Assembly (NCBI GenBank): GCA_038501785.1
Contig: JBAMJR010000151.1
Coordinates: 5,916,001 to 5,980,000, forward strand
Source of the DNA: Myoxocephalus aenaeus
Lineage: Eukaryota > Chordata > Actinopteri > Perciformes > Cottidae
Length of the DNA: 64,000 nt
Reading direction: 5' to 3'
Shown in pieces: positions 27,601 through 37,139 of this stretch. The notes under the pieces were generated by a model, which was not told the origin of the DNA, ran no database searches, and was given only the letters and a program-made list of their open reading frames with translations. Position numbers and translations under genes: made by a program. The stretch's first letter is position 1. Each line of letters begins with the position of its first letter.

Positions 27601-29628
27601 TTGGTGTTCCATTCCTTTGCAAATTTAGGCGAGGAGACACAACATGGCCGTAGCTAACACCATACAGGGCTGGAGGCTTCCCATTCGCCCACTCCCAGCC
27701 AGCAGCCTTCGCTGTGGTGGAATCCATATCCACTATGTTGCTCCTTTCTCGCCCCCTCCCTCTCAATCTCACTGTTTTTGCCCCTGCTATTTTTTCTTCA
27801 CTGCGCCTCTTTCTCTTTCTCCCTCTTTCCATCTCTCTTCCTCTATCTGGCTCCCCTTTTCTCTCTGTTTCTCTCTCCCCATGTCTCTGTGGGCCTCCCC
27901 TGGGCTGGTTGCTGTTGGCAGCACCCGTGCCTCCCACACTGTCACTTGACATGCTATTTATAGGCCTTCAGAGGGGGTGGCTCTCAGTGCAAGAAGGATG
28001 CTGTCTTAAACAATGTAGCTTAAATAAAAGAGGCAGGAGCTCCCGAAGAGCCCTGTGGTTAATGTGTTCCCTCTCTGCTTCTGTGTACTGACACCAAGTG
28101 CACCATGCACCCCCATTATCACAAATTCTTCCCTCTCTCTCTTATTCAGGTCACTGGGGGATAATTAACCAAAATCCCCAAAGTGATGTTTGTATATGTG
28201 AAAGATGCTCTTCTTAATGTTCACCTTTCTGTCTTTTCTTCCACTTCTTCATTCTCTCCTCTTCTGCAGCTCTTTGGAGCTTTTCTTTGCCAGCAGCCAG
28301 AACAACAAACTCCTCTACGGCGAGCCACCCACATCGCCACGTGCCAGCCGCAAGTTCTCCTCCCCTCCTCCGCTCTCCATCACCAAGACGTCCTCGCCCA
28401 ACCGCCGCCGCAAGCTTTCGCTCAACATCCCCATCATCACAGGGGGCAAAGCCCTGGACCTGGCTGCACTCAGCTCTTCTCCCAATGGCTATGCAAGCAT
28501 GCACTCCACCATGTCGCCCTTCAGTAAGACCACCCTCGACATCAACAAGCGTCATGTGTCTAGCACCATGGCCAGCAAAATCCCCGATGAGGGAGAGACC
28601 AAAGCCGAAGGCAAGGCGGAGGAGTCTGTCCTCAACAAGCAAGGTCAGAATCACTGTCCATGGGATTTTGCTCAGTTTTAATGAGGTTCATGTGTAGTAT
28701 GGAAGCTTTTTCAAAAGCCCACTGTCATGCTCATATCTTGTATGTATCCTCCACTCATACTAGAGCAACTTTGACGGTCTATCCCATCAAAGTAAGAGTG
28801 GTACTGAATAGACTTTGCATTTGTAAGATGTGAAATAATTAAAGAATCTGCTTCTTTAAACAGTTTTCTTTCATACACGTCTCCTCCTATGCTGCCTTTT
28901 TTTTTCTCTTGATTGTGAAACTTGTTTCTGTCCAGATCTGTCTGTGAGAGAGGAATGTGATGAGGATCCAAGACAGAGTGACGAAGTTGAAGCAGAAATG
29001 TCTCCTCCCAAATCACCATCAACACCCAAGAACGTCAAGTCCAAAAACTCTGGTGCAGTATACTTTGTCTCTGCAACATTGTGTTACGACACAGTGTTAT
29101 GTTTAAGAGGTTCCATGTCCGCGACATCGTGTGATCTACTTTTGAATACCAACCCACCAGTTTAAAAACAAACGAGTTGGCAATATTGTTAAGTAACTTG
29201 GGAAGAATGTAAGAGCTGGCAAACTGCAGTAGATTAGCGCTTAGTGCTAGTGACATAGAGTTCTTGCCAGAGGAGTGTCTTGGCGAATTAGAAAATGACC
29301 AAATTAAATCAATAATAATAGATATCAAGTCAATAGCAATGACCACTCGTAACATGAAGCACAAACAGGCATGCTGTTCTTATGTCACATCCTCTGTGAG
29401 CACTTGAATGAACAATTCCAGCTGGCAGATTACATTACTAGTCAGGAAACCAGATAATGTGAAATGAGCAGTTGAACTGAAATTAAATCAGTTTTAGAAA
29501 GAGCAATTGTCCAGGAGTAGTACTGAAAAGACCCATAGCAGAGGTAACACCAGTTGGTATGCATATACAGGTTAGGCAAGATACTTCTTACAGAGCGATA
29601 GATGAAAAGATTGATACAATTTTTTTGT

Positions 29629-29677
<49 letters not shown>

Positions 29678-31181
29678 AATAAGAAGCCACTGCCGCCTAC
29701 TGGTTAACTTAGATTAGCATAAAGATGGGAAACAGGGGGAAAGAGTTAGCCTGGCTCTGTCCAAAATCCACCTACCAGCATCTCTAAAGATCACAAATTA
29801 AGCATAAACTCCCTGTAAAACCACAACGTGTTGTTAAGCTGTTTTCAACCTGTGGTGCCTGTGCACTAATCTAAAATAACTGTTTGCTGGCAGTAATTCT
29901 TATTTACTCTACAGACATGAGTTTGTTGACCACATCTATTTCTAGGCAAGACAAGGCAGGAGCATATTTCCCAAAATGTCAAACTATTGATTTAATACAT
30001 TTGAAACATTCAGGAGTTTGTCTTATTCTTAACAGATGTCAGCAAAGCAGATGAAAAAGGCAGCTGTTTCAGAATAGAAACCGGTACATGTTAGGTGGAA
30101 ATCAATAATACCAAAGGCAACAAAGGGTGTTATTTAGATTTTTCAGTCAGATCCATTTTTACCATCCAGCAGAGTCAGATTGTACACGTGAGAAATTAGG
30201 TTGAGATGAGAAGAGTAACTCATAGAGTTAAATAAACACTGCAGTAGTGGAGTGAATATCAAACTTTTTTTTTGCGGAAAATTACAAGCGTAACTATAAC
30301 CAAATAAGGTCTTGATAAAAAACACCCACAGTCTCCTGGCCCTCCCCGTACCGCACAGAGAGGGAGCATCCACCCCGTAGGTAGTCAGGCACAATTCATC
30401 CCCAGCGTGTTCTCTTCCCACGGTGCTGGATACAAGGGAAGCCAGTGCCTTGTGTGAGTAGGTGGAAGGAAACCTTGTACCTTAGCAACGATGTGCATGT
30501 TCTTCTATACCGCCCCCGGCTAAACGGAGGAAGGCAGGGAGGAAGGGAGGGAGTGAAGGAGGGAGGCAGAGAGGCAGAAACAGTGGAGTGAACACCATCA
30601 CTGCCACAAGCTGCAGGACACACTGTGCTGGGTTTGTTTTAGCTCTCTGTTGCCCTCCGCTGGTCAACAAATTAGTTTGATAATCCACAATCAGTATTTC
30701 CACAGCACAATCCAGAAATAACCTTTAATAGTTTACCTGATAAGCCACCCTCAATTCCCATTTCAGCCTAATCCTGAGGCTCGGAAATGTGAGTTGTAAT
30801 ATTGTTTTTGTAAATAAAAAATGCTCGAGTGGAAGTATCCTTTAACTGTTTGATGACAATAATTCATTGTATTATTGTATTATTGTATTATTTCCTGTTT
30901 TGTTCCCCTCCCTGTAGAGTTTTCCCTGTTTTCCTTCAACAATGGCATGGTGGTGTCCTCTTGCCGGGAGCTGGACAATAACCGCAGTGCCCTTTCTGCT
31001 GCCTCGGCCTTTGCCATCGCCACGGCTGGTGCCAATGAAGGCACGCCAACCAAGGAGAAGTATCGCCGCATGTCGCTCGCCAGCACAGGTCAGTCGCGTG
31101 GGGAGATGCTACTTCAATTTAAGACTATGATGGAATTGTTTTCAACAGTCTCTTTAAAATTTAGTAGGATTACCCCCCCCC

Positions 31182-31243
<62 letters not shown>

Positions 31244-33000
31244 CTCCTTGATCGGACAACAGATGACTTTGTAAAATAGTTCATTTCTGGTGGGACAAAT
31301 TATCCACAGTGATAAATGAAATCATACCCAGTTTTATGCCTTAAGACCACCAGAGGGCCTCCAAACAAATTAGAAATGTCATGTCATCATTTATGTAAGC
31401 ACCTGTTTCAGTGATATATGAAAAAGAAAAAAACTGATCATATATATATATATTTATTTGTTTATAATGTACTGTTTTTTTCTGTATCTGGAGGCAGGTT
31501 ATAGAGTTACATCAGAGTGAGAATGAATTTTGACTGCAACTTTGTTAAACTGGGTTCCAGGTTTTCCAACAGACCAGAGGAATGGGGACAAAGAGTTCGT
31601 TATCAGGAGAGCGGCCACAAACAGAGTCCTGAATGTGCTGCGTCACTGGGTCTCCAAACACTCACAGGTATAGTGCACATTTCCCTCCCATTTTCTTTCT
31701 TTGCAGAAAAGAAAAACAACACTTCTGTAATGACTCTGCTGTTGTTCCCGTGTTGGTCCTCAGGACTTTGAGCTCAACACAGAGCTAAAGATGCGGGTAA
31801 TTGGCTTCCTGGAGGAGGTGATGCATGACCCGGAGCTCCTGACACAAGAAAGAAAGGCAGCTGCCAACATCATCAGGTTGGTTTTCTGTTATCAACGCTT
31901 GATGGCACATACAGTCATATATGACACATCTGTTTTTCAGCTCCCTTTAGAAAACAAAAGTCTGGAAAAGTATTTCTGATACCAGCAAATGGACATACAG
32001 TACATCCCAAGTCCCTGTTGGACATCCTCAAAATGGACCTGGACACTGACAGTGAAGCTACATGAAATAGAAACTTCATATTTTCCTCTGAGCAGCAGTT
32101 TCACATTGTACACTCGTACAGCGTGGCAAAACTGGAGTGAACCTCCAGTATGGTACCTGTCAGCACACCCTACTGCTACCTACTAAACATTATCAACCCG
32201 AGGAGCTGAAACCAAAAGGGCCTGTAACCCAAACTGAACAAAGAGAAAAATGAATACCCAGTGTGCTGAGTCAAGTTGAGCACTTTTGGACAGGTTAAGT
32301 CCATTCATGTCTACTTAGGGTCATGGCAATTGTGGACAAAATTGTCAAATAATGACACTTGTATGTTTTTGCATGTAGGACTCTCACTCAGGAGGACCCT
32401 GGAGACAACCAGGTCACACTGGAAGAGATCACACAGATGGTGAGTGGAATAAACAACATGTTCTCTATAAAAGAACCCCTGTACTTCTTAAAAGATTACT
32501 ATAAAGCCTGTAGAAATGATTTGTGCATTCATTGTGATAATGCTTTTCCTTGTGTGTGTGTGTTTGTGTATGTGTCAGGCCCTGGAAGACAGTAAGACAG
32601 AGCCGTTTGAGAGCCACTCTGCCCTGGAGATAGCTGAGCAACTCACTCTACTGGACCACCTGGTCTTCAAGGTCATCCCATATGAGTGAGTACACAGGCA
32701 TGCATGTGCATGTGCACACGCACATGCAACGCAAACGCACAAACACAGGCACTATACGATAAAAATGATAACGGCCAAGTGGGAGAGTTAAGGGAAATGC
32801 ACACAGTACATGTTGGTGTGTTTTTCATTGTTGATTATTTTGAAAAAACATTTTCCTCTACAGGGAGTTCTTTGGTCAAGGCTGGATGAAGAACGACAAG
32901 AACGAGAGAACTCCCTATATTATGAAGACAACCAAGCATTTCAACGATGTATGTGTTTACTCTGGTATTGTGACTAAAAATGTACATGTGTATTATAGAT

Positions 33001-33099
<99 letters not shown>

Positions 33100-34938
33100 T
33101 GATTGATTGATTGACAGTCATTATTATCACCATGTCTTTTTTCTCTTTTTTTGTCAGATCAGCAACAAGATCGCCACAGAGATCCTGCAGTGGGATGATG
33201 TCAACATGCGAGTGGCGGTGATCGAGAAATGGGTGGCAGTGGCTGACATCTGTCGCTGCCTCCACAACTACAACGCCATGCTGGAGATCACGTCCTCTCT
33301 CAATCGCAGCTCCATCTTCCGCCTCAAGAAGACCTGGCTCAAAGTCTCCAAGCAGGTATCGTTGACGTTGCTTCCCAGCAGTGAAGTTAACATGGGCGCA
33401 AGTTTTCAGGATTTAGCGAAGTAATTAGTAATAAATTTAGGTGGCCCTAAAGGAATAGTTTGCCATTCTGGGAAATATGCGTATTTTCTCTCTTGCCAAG
33501 CGTTATATGAGAAGATCAATACCGCTCTCATGTTTGAACACTACATTTAAGACTTTCAGGAGTTTGTCATCGCTCTCAGGTTGCCAGACTCCAAGAAGTC
33601 ACTGCTCCTGGCAAATAAATCCTTCTTGTAGTTTTTACTCTTTGCTTTTTGTACATTTTAAACAAAGCAGGTATAACTTGTTAACCATTGAGCTTTAGAG
33701 GTGAAGATAGGCCAGTTTTGTTTCTTTTGGACAGAACCAGGCTCATTGATTCCCCCTGTTTACAGTCTTTATGCTAAGCTAAGCTAAGTTAATACATCCT
33801 GGCTCTAGCTTTCTAATAAGTGTTCACATATGAAAGTGGTTTCAATCTTCTCACCTAACTATTGGCAAGAATGTAATGTGCAAAATGTGCAAAATATGTG
33901 CATATTTTTTTCAAGCTTTTTTTGTTCAGTCATACTGTAGAGAGCATTTCAAACTTCATTAAAAAAAAATACTTTGTATAATAAAGGAAATACAATTAAA
34001 GGAAGCCTCACATGTTCTTAATGGTAATTTTAAAGAGCATTGCCCTCAATTTATAAAACTCTGATAGTGATTTCAGTTACCTTTTTGGCTGCTGGTAATA
34101 ACAGTTTTGCTTTGATCCATTTTCTAGACAAAGACTGTGATCGACAAATTACAAAAGCTGGTGTCATCAGAAGGGCGATTCAAAAACCTGAGAGAAGCTC
34201 TGAAGAAGTACGTATCTATAACTCTTCACTGACACAGGAGGTTTATACATTCCTCTTTATGTGTGAGCATTATATCTCTACTCCTGACCCTCCACTTGTC
34301 CTCAGCTGTGACCCGCCCTGTGTTCCCTACCTGGGAATGTACCTGACTGACCTGGCCTTCATCGAGGAGGGAACACCCAACTACACCGAAGACAGCCTGG
34401 TTAACTTCTCCAAGATGAGAATGGTAAAGAACCCCAGTGTGCAAAAGTACACACAATAACATGAACATTATGTTGTTTCTGTCTTAAGTCGTTTTTATTT
34501 CATTTGTCTCCAGATATCTCACATTATCAGAGAAATACGGCAATTTCAGCAAACGGCTTATAAGATTGATTATCAACCGAAGGTGAGTTTTTCTTCTGTG
34601 TGTTTTATTATGTATTTTAGACTTTTTCATGGCTTTGATTACTTGTTTGGATGTATTACTTGACTAGTATTGCAATGCAATTTTCCTAATAGTCTGTATT
34701 GCTCAGTAAAAGTATATATTTGGTAAAAATAAGTTATTTTCATCATATTCCTTATTTATCAAGCTTACATTTATGTTTTTTCCAGATATGCATGGCATCT
34801 TGGGACACTCATTTTAAATTGTGTTTGTGTTCATTATTGCTTTAGGTTGCAAAGTACTTGCTGGACAGCAGTACAGCGCTGGATGAGGAGAGCCTGTATG
34901 ACGCGTCTCTGAGAATCGAGCCCAAAACTTTATCATGA
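6831..34938 (+). CDS. rasgrf1: rasgrf1: Ras-specific guanine nucleotide-releasing factor 1 (complete, 27 coding exons)
   Basis: A Ca2+/calmodulin-regulated exchange factor. Its CDC25 domain loads GTP on Ras and its DH-PH module acts on Rac; it works mainly in neurons at the plasma membrane. Coding exons: 6831-7106, 12421-12527, 15013-15160, 15961-16053, 17463-17716, 17830-17909, 18361-18554, 19467-19576, 19783-19901, 21672-21832, 22263-22326, 23191-23333, 23621-23703, 24227-24475, 28270-28643, 28936-29052, 30918-31088, 31561-31667, 31764-31876, 32379-32439, 32579-32685, 32864-32948, 33158-33355, 34128-34207, 34306-34423, 34514-34582, 34846-34938. All introns are GT-AG, phases agree at every junction, and the sum is 3774 nt (1257 residues; human about 1273). 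Domains: PH about 22-130, coiled coil about 145-185, IQ about 209-235, DH about 240-430, PH about 460-585, REM about 625-750, RasGEF about 1018-1253. Sequence follows RASGRF1 rather than the paralogue RASGRF2 (start MQKGLRLNDGH), and ctsh next door agrees. Confidence 0.97.
10059..10097. repeat. (TG)n microsatellite
   Basis: About 19 TG copies in rasgrf1 intron 1. Confidence 0.95.
12589..12903 (-). mobile_element. Solo-LTR-like element in rasgrf1 intron 2
   Basis: Read on the minus strand the 315-bp block starts TGTTACGCCC and ends CTGATACA, the TG...CA termini of a retrotransposon LTR. GT-rich sequence flanks both ends, so a target duplication cannot be told apart from the neighbouring (GT)n repeat. 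It begins 62 bp after exon 2. No internal retroelement coding sequence is present. A second sequence of similar style is at 58.1-58.8 kb. Confidence 0.45.
12904..12934. repeat. (GT)n microsatellite
   Basis: About 15 GT copies abutting the LTR-like element. Confidence 0.95.
13395..13600 (-). repeat. Dispersed fish repeat, diverged copy
   Basis: Contains GGGGATCACCGGAGTTATTA followed by a CATGAATGTTTGTA and TTTCATGGTCATTTTTGGC order. It corresponds in the same order to the 2.3-kb copy and inverted to the 26.2-kb copy. Confidence 0.45.
13675..13999 (+). mobile_element. hAT-type non-autonomous element, 5' part
   Basis: Begins with CAGTGGTTCTCAAACTTTTT, a terminal inverted repeat style typical of hAT elements. 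The right end is not clear, probably because a SINE inserted next to it. Positions about 13865-13960 are related, in reverse complement, to 45485-45560 in the wdr76 intron (shared block around CATGGAGAAATGCCTGTACTTT and GTTTACGTTACG). Confidence 0.5.
14008..14219 (+). repeat. tRNA-derived SINE
   Basis: A tRNA-like head with a B-box-like GGTTCATCCCT (about 14048) is followed by the conserved fish SINE body TGTCCTTGAGCAAGACCCTGA. The tail reads TGTGGGATTAATAAAGG and runs into A-rich sequence. This order is typical of tRNA-SINEs that borrow an L2-like 3' tail. It lies in rasgrf1 intron 2. Confidence 0.7.
15013..17716 (+). CDS. rasgrf1: rasgrf1 exons 3-5: coiled coil, IQ motif and start of DH domain
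   Basis: Exon 3 encodes a charged heptad-like helix (residues about 128-177) and exon 4 the KIKK linker. Exon 5 opens with the IQ motif VQSFLRGWICRRKW (residues 209-222), the calmodulin-binding site that couples Ca2+ entry to exchange activity. It runs into the DH domain, with the conserved helix-1 sequence EAEAEYVQQL and the invariant-looking SSKKPPITHDD stretch. Confidence 0.95.
17830..19901 (+). CDS. rasgrf1: rasgrf1 exons 6-9: DH (RhoGEF) domain
   Basis: The four exons cover residues about 293-460 and carry the DH core. It includes the conserved segment around QIPRYILTLHELL (exon 8), equivalent to the CR3 helix of Dbl-family exchange factors that contacts Rac. Exon 8 has a long uninterrupted pyrimidine tract (CTTTCTCT repeats) before its acceptor. 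The LLKQYEAKPDC and HTPHEHVERNSLDYAKSKLEEL stretches distinguish this from RASGRF2. Confidence 0.95.
21590..21654. repeat. (TG)n microsatellite next to the rasgrf1 exon 10 acceptor
   Basis: About 32 perfect TG copies end 17 bp before the exon 10 acceptor at 21671. The remaining sequence to the AG has only a short pyrimidine stretch (CTCTCCGCAG), so the TG tract occupies the place of the polypyrimidine tract and branch region. Confidence 0.97.
21672..23703 (+). CDS. rasgrf1: rasgrf1 exons 10-13: second PH domain
   Basis: Residues about 461-611 form the PH domain that follows DH. Exon 10 carries LGSLSLKKEGERQCFLFSKHLIIC, the PH beta strands; exons 11-12 the SLIDCTL and FTVILVPSSRQEK strands; exon 13 the C-terminal segment ending VPQMIK. 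Exon 13 joins exon 14 directly as K-SDTSLYCDD, without the extra 15-20 residues of the long mammalian form. Exon 10 (161 nt) and exon 11 (64 nt) are not multiples of three, so skipping either would shift the frame. Confidence 0.93.
24227..28643 (+). CDS. rasgrf1: rasgrf1 exons 14-15: REM domain and start of the linker
   Basis: Exon 14 encodes the Ras exchanger motif (CKVLQIRYASVERLLERLTD and following helices) that stabilises the CDC25 catalytic domain. Exon 15 (374 nt) opens with SLELFFASSQNNKLLYGEPP and continues into a Ser/Pro/Arg-rich linker with RKFSSPPPLS and RRRKLSLN, basophilic phosphorylation-site contexts. The intron between them (24476-28269) holds the 1.26-kb inverted-repeat element and a long pyrimidine-rich tract. 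Confidence 0.93.
24807..26069. mobile_element. 1.26-kb AT-rich inverted-repeat transposable element in rasgrf1 intron 14
   Basis: The left end TGGAGGACCGGAAATGACTT and the right end (reverse complement TATGGAGGACCAGAAATGAC) form a terminal inverted repeat. The sequence AAACACTG flanks both sides (24799-24806 and 26070-26077), a candidate 8-bp target duplication as made by hAT-type transposases. Each arm is built of degenerate AAAT tetramers punctuated by ACAGGAAT/GCAGGAAT, inverted between arms, so the whole unit could fold into a long hairpin. The middle (about 25130-25650) is more GC-rich and includes a block shared with 46.3 kb. No transposase frame is present. Confidence 0.65.
25664..25688. 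repeat. (TA)n microsatellite
   Basis: About 12 AT/TA copies within the inverted-repeat element. Confidence 0.9.
26150..26480 (+). repeat. Dispersed fish repeat, longest copy
   Basis: Carries ACTATTGGATGGATTGCCAT, then ATGATTTATACTGACTTTGAGGATCC and CTGACTTTTCATGTAGCACC. This is the forward order of the family whose inverted fragments occur near 2.3 and 13.5 kb. I know this block as widespread in teleost genomes but cannot assign its class. Confidence 0.5.
27105..27930 (+). repeat. Pyrimidine-rich low-complexity tract
   Basis: About 0.8 kb of the plus strand is dominated by C and T, with CCCT and TCTC runs (for example the CCCTCCCT run near 27296-27312). It creates long spurious open frames on both strands. 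It lies in rasgrf1 intron 14, 0.3-1.1 kb before exon 15. Confidence 0.8.
28936..31088 (+). CDS. rasgrf1: rasgrf1 exons 16-17: regulatory linker with PKA-type site
   Basis: These exons encode an acidic Ser/Thr-Pro-rich stretch, then CRELDNNRSALSAASAFA and KYRRMSLAS. The RRMS serine (residue about 910) matches the context of the serine known to be phosphorylated by PKA in mammalian RASGRF1. The exon 16 donor is weak: TCTG|GTGCAG departs from the GTRAG consensus, but the frame and the next exon (GAG TTT TCC) support it. Exon 17 is followed 84 bp downstream by a C26-(AC)n run. Confidence 0.9.
29631..29674. repeat. (TA)n microsatellite
   Basis: About 22 copies in rasgrf1 intron 16. Confidence 0.95.
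29690..29835 (+). repeat. Dispersed fish repeat (GTTAGCCTGGCTCTGTCC family)
   Basis: Contains AGCATAAAGATGGGAAACAG, GTTAGCCTGGCTCTGTCC and AATCCACCTACCAGCA in that order, a block I recognise as recurrent in teleost introns. A related copy is at 33.45-33.86 kb. Class not assigned. Confidence 0.55.
31173..31239. repeat. C26 homopolymer plus (AC)n repeat
   Basis: Twenty-six consecutive C residues (31173-31198) followed by about 20 AC copies, 84 bp after rasgrf1 exon 17. The exact C count may be an assembly estimate. Confidence 0.95.
31561..34938 (+). CDS. rasgrf1: rasgrf1 exons 18-27: CDC25 RasGEF catalytic domain
   Basis: Residues about 915-1257. The catalytic domain begins near exon 21 (SALEIAEQLTLLDHLVF). 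It includes IPYEEFFGQGWMK, the helical hairpin region WVAVADICRCLHNYN (exon 23), and CVPYLGMYLTDLAFIEEGTPN with NFSKMRMISHIIREIRQFQ (exons 24-26), all canonical CDC25-family signatures. The stop TGA is at 34936-34938. A (GATA)n microsatellite occupies intron 22. Confidence 0.96.
32996..33112. repeat. (GATA)n microsatellite in rasgrf1 intron 22
   Basis: About 25 GATA/TAGA units followed by three GATT units, ending 45 bp before the exon 23 acceptor. Confidence 0.97.
33445..33860. repeat. Dispersed fish repeat copy with inverted ends
   Basis: Starts with GGAATAGTTTGCCATTCTGGGAAATATGCG and TCTTGCCAAGCGTTATATGAGAAGATC. It ends with the opposite-strand counterpart (TTTACAGTCTTTATGCTAAGCTAAG, then AATCTTCTCACCTAACTATTGGCAAGAA). 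The ends are therefore roughly inverted, and the middle relates to the 29.7-kb copy. It lies in rasgrf1 intron 23. Confidence 0.55.
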
Positions 34939-35239
34939 AGAGGATCTCTCTCTCTCTCTCTCAACCCTCATATGGATCCACTTACAAGTTATTTATTATC
35001 ATGTGCACAACAATTACAGAGAAGCAGTCGTTGACAATGAAACTCTTAGATCTCAGGCCCACTCCAACAAACATTGAAATCTACAACATGAAATCGTTTG
35101 TAAAAGTTAAAATATAGGGATCAAATTGAACATATATGACATCTCAAATGAAATAATATGTGGTAAAGAGTAATCGCAAAATTAATGAACTGAGATCTAG
35201 TTAATAAAAAGAAATATCAAGAGATGTAAACAGATGTTT

Positions 35240-35440
35240 AAAATAGTAAGTTAAGGTCTATAAAGGTAAAGTGGTCCCTGATAATCCTGTTGGCCTTCTT
35301 CCTGCATTGCTGGGTGTAGAGGTTTACGACTGGCAGCTCCGTCCTGGTGATGTGCTGAGCAGTTTTCACCTCCCTCTGTAATGCTTTGCTGTAGAGGGCA
35401 GTGCGACTGCCATACCAGGCGGGGATGCAGCCAGTCAGCC
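35240..35440 (-). mobile_element. L2-type LINE reverse transcriptase, C-terminal remnant
   Basis: Minus-strand translation gives LTGCIPAWYGSRTALYSK followed by LQREVKTAQHITRTELPVV. This is the pattern found just after the reverse transcriptase core in fish L2/CR1-group LINEs (the usual form has TGCI-WYGNC, KALQRVV-TAQ-I-G). The frame is short and decayed; no upstream RT domain is present. Confidence 0.65.
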
Positions 35441-37104
35441 AGTGTAGAGTGTACAAGAACAATATATCATAATGTACATACACTATTATTTGTATTAGAC
35501 ACAGTAGGCCGTGCCCTTCTAGTATGTGCTCCCCAATGGACTCGTTAGTGTATAATTGTTATTAGAGACTGAGTAGAAGCCCAGAGAGGTTTTATTTATA
35601 TAGTTACAGAGTATTTATATGTTATTTCTCGTCTTAAATACCATTTTATGATACATTTATTTTCAACCGCAGAGCAAACAGATGAGAGAGTATATAGATA
35701 AGCTATTTAGTCATATTCTATTGGGAATGTCCAGTCTTGGAAAAAGGCTCTCATTCATGAGAAATGGTGGTCACATTTGACACATGATGATCAACGCCCA
35801 CTTTCTTTGCTTTGATGTAAAAGTCGAAGAAAGAACTGCACGCATGTGCAACTGTCTCTAAACATGTCCCCAGACACACATTCTGCCTGATTACAACATA
35901 TATTTCTTCAGCCTATTTGTCCTCAAGTGTAGATCTGGAATTTAAAAGTAATAGAAATATCTGTTAATCCACTGGCTGCATGTACTTCAAAGTTGTGTAA
36001 TCCTTCAGATGCCAGCCCTGGTTGATTTGGATACAGAGCGAGAATGGCACACTCAAAAATGGGGTTTGACTTTAAAAAAATTACTATTATGACACTTTTG
36101 AAAACTTTTCTTCTGAGAGAAATAAAGGGAGTCAAAAGTGGGACTGCTGTGGTGGCTTAAGTTGAATCATGTGCTCTGATGTTTTATGTAGCCGCTGAAT
36201 GACAAAGGTTAGAGATCCTGAAGTGCTGGGAGACGAACTGAAACAAGAATACCTGTTGATTTCTTCTTAAGCTGGGACACTGTTTTCTGTTTGGAGAGAT
36301 GGGTTTTTATGCTTTGCTTATTATCACCTTATTCCCCTGGTGGGCAACATGATGTATATACAGCATAAGCACCGGGCAGTGTATGTAGCAGACATAACCA
36401 ATATTGAGCCACTTCAGGAAGGTACATTTCAAGCTTCACCTAGACAGCAAGAGCATAGTTTGTATGGTTAATCCTCTTTGGCCAGTGCATTATGGTTTTG
36501 CCTTAATCATGAAATGGATTATATACAAAAGTATGTAAACTATTTTGTTCTACAATTTGCCAATGAAGCAGAAATATTTGCTGTGTACAACAACGTGTAC
36601 AGGCAGTCTGATGCATTTCCTAAGTGCAATGTGTTAAAAACATATCCCTCGAAATGTGTTATCCTTATGATCGTTCAACTCTGTAATACCTTTTCTGTGT
36701 ATGATACTTTGAAGCAAATGTTGAAAACAACTTATAAGTGTAACACATTCTGTATCCTGTCTACTCCAACGTGTTAGCAGGAACTATACAGTAGTAATAT
36801 TGTGCTTATTCTCGGAATATTTATAGGTATTTTTTACAGGCTTTGTATAGAAAAACACCTATAGCTTAAGTGGCAGGCATGTACCACTTTCACGTGTTCA
36901 AATCAAATCTATATCTAGAACAGTATGTGTACTGTATTTAATCCCCACCCTTGCACATGAATCTTTACCCTCTAACAGGCACATCACATGTTTGCAGTGA
37001 GCAATACCCAGTGGTATGATAATTATCTTTCAGTCTATTTCAACAGCTTGAGTAGTATTTCCAGTTTTGTATAAAAGTGTATTCTTTCCTGATTACCTCT
37101 TGTT

Positions 37105-37110
37105 AATAAA
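37105..37110 (+). terminator. Polyadenylation signal for rasgrf1
   Basis: Canonical AATAAA followed by a T-rich stretch, 204 bp before the ctsh ATG. Best candidate for the end of the rasgrf1 transcript. Confidence 0.55.
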
Positions 37111-37139
37111 TCTATTCTTTCTCAGGAGAAGTGTCTTCA

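Larger units (their letters stand above)
34939..37135 (+). other. rasgrf1 3'UTR
   Basis: About 2.2 kb after the TGA. AATAAA occurs near 36120 and again at 37105-37110, the latter being the last strong signal before ctsh. A LINE remnant sits inside it (about 35.24-35.44 kb, opposite strand). A 99-codon frame at 36478-36777 has no motifs and is taken as chance. Confidence 0.55.

Noticed and set aside
27238..28091. Overlapping open frames rich in Ser, Leu, Pro and Phe
   Set aside because: Produced by the pyrimidine-rich tract, which lacks stop codons by composition; no motifs or splice support.
28214..28654. 146-codon minus-strand frame over rasgrf1 exon 15
   Set aside because: Antisense shadow of exon 15; the plus strand carries the conserved RASGRF1 linker.
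6831..34938. Assignment of the first gene to rasgrf2 instead of rasgrf1
   Set aside because: Start, DH and linker sequences follow RASGRF1 (for example LRTEDVKDCDEWVAAI, SLYCDDVDIRFS, NIPIITGGKALDLAAL), and ctsh is adjacent as in mammals.
36478..36777. 99-codon frame in the rasgrf1 3'UTR
   Set aside because: AT-rich, no family signature, inside a 3'UTR after a well-defined stop codon; treated as chance.
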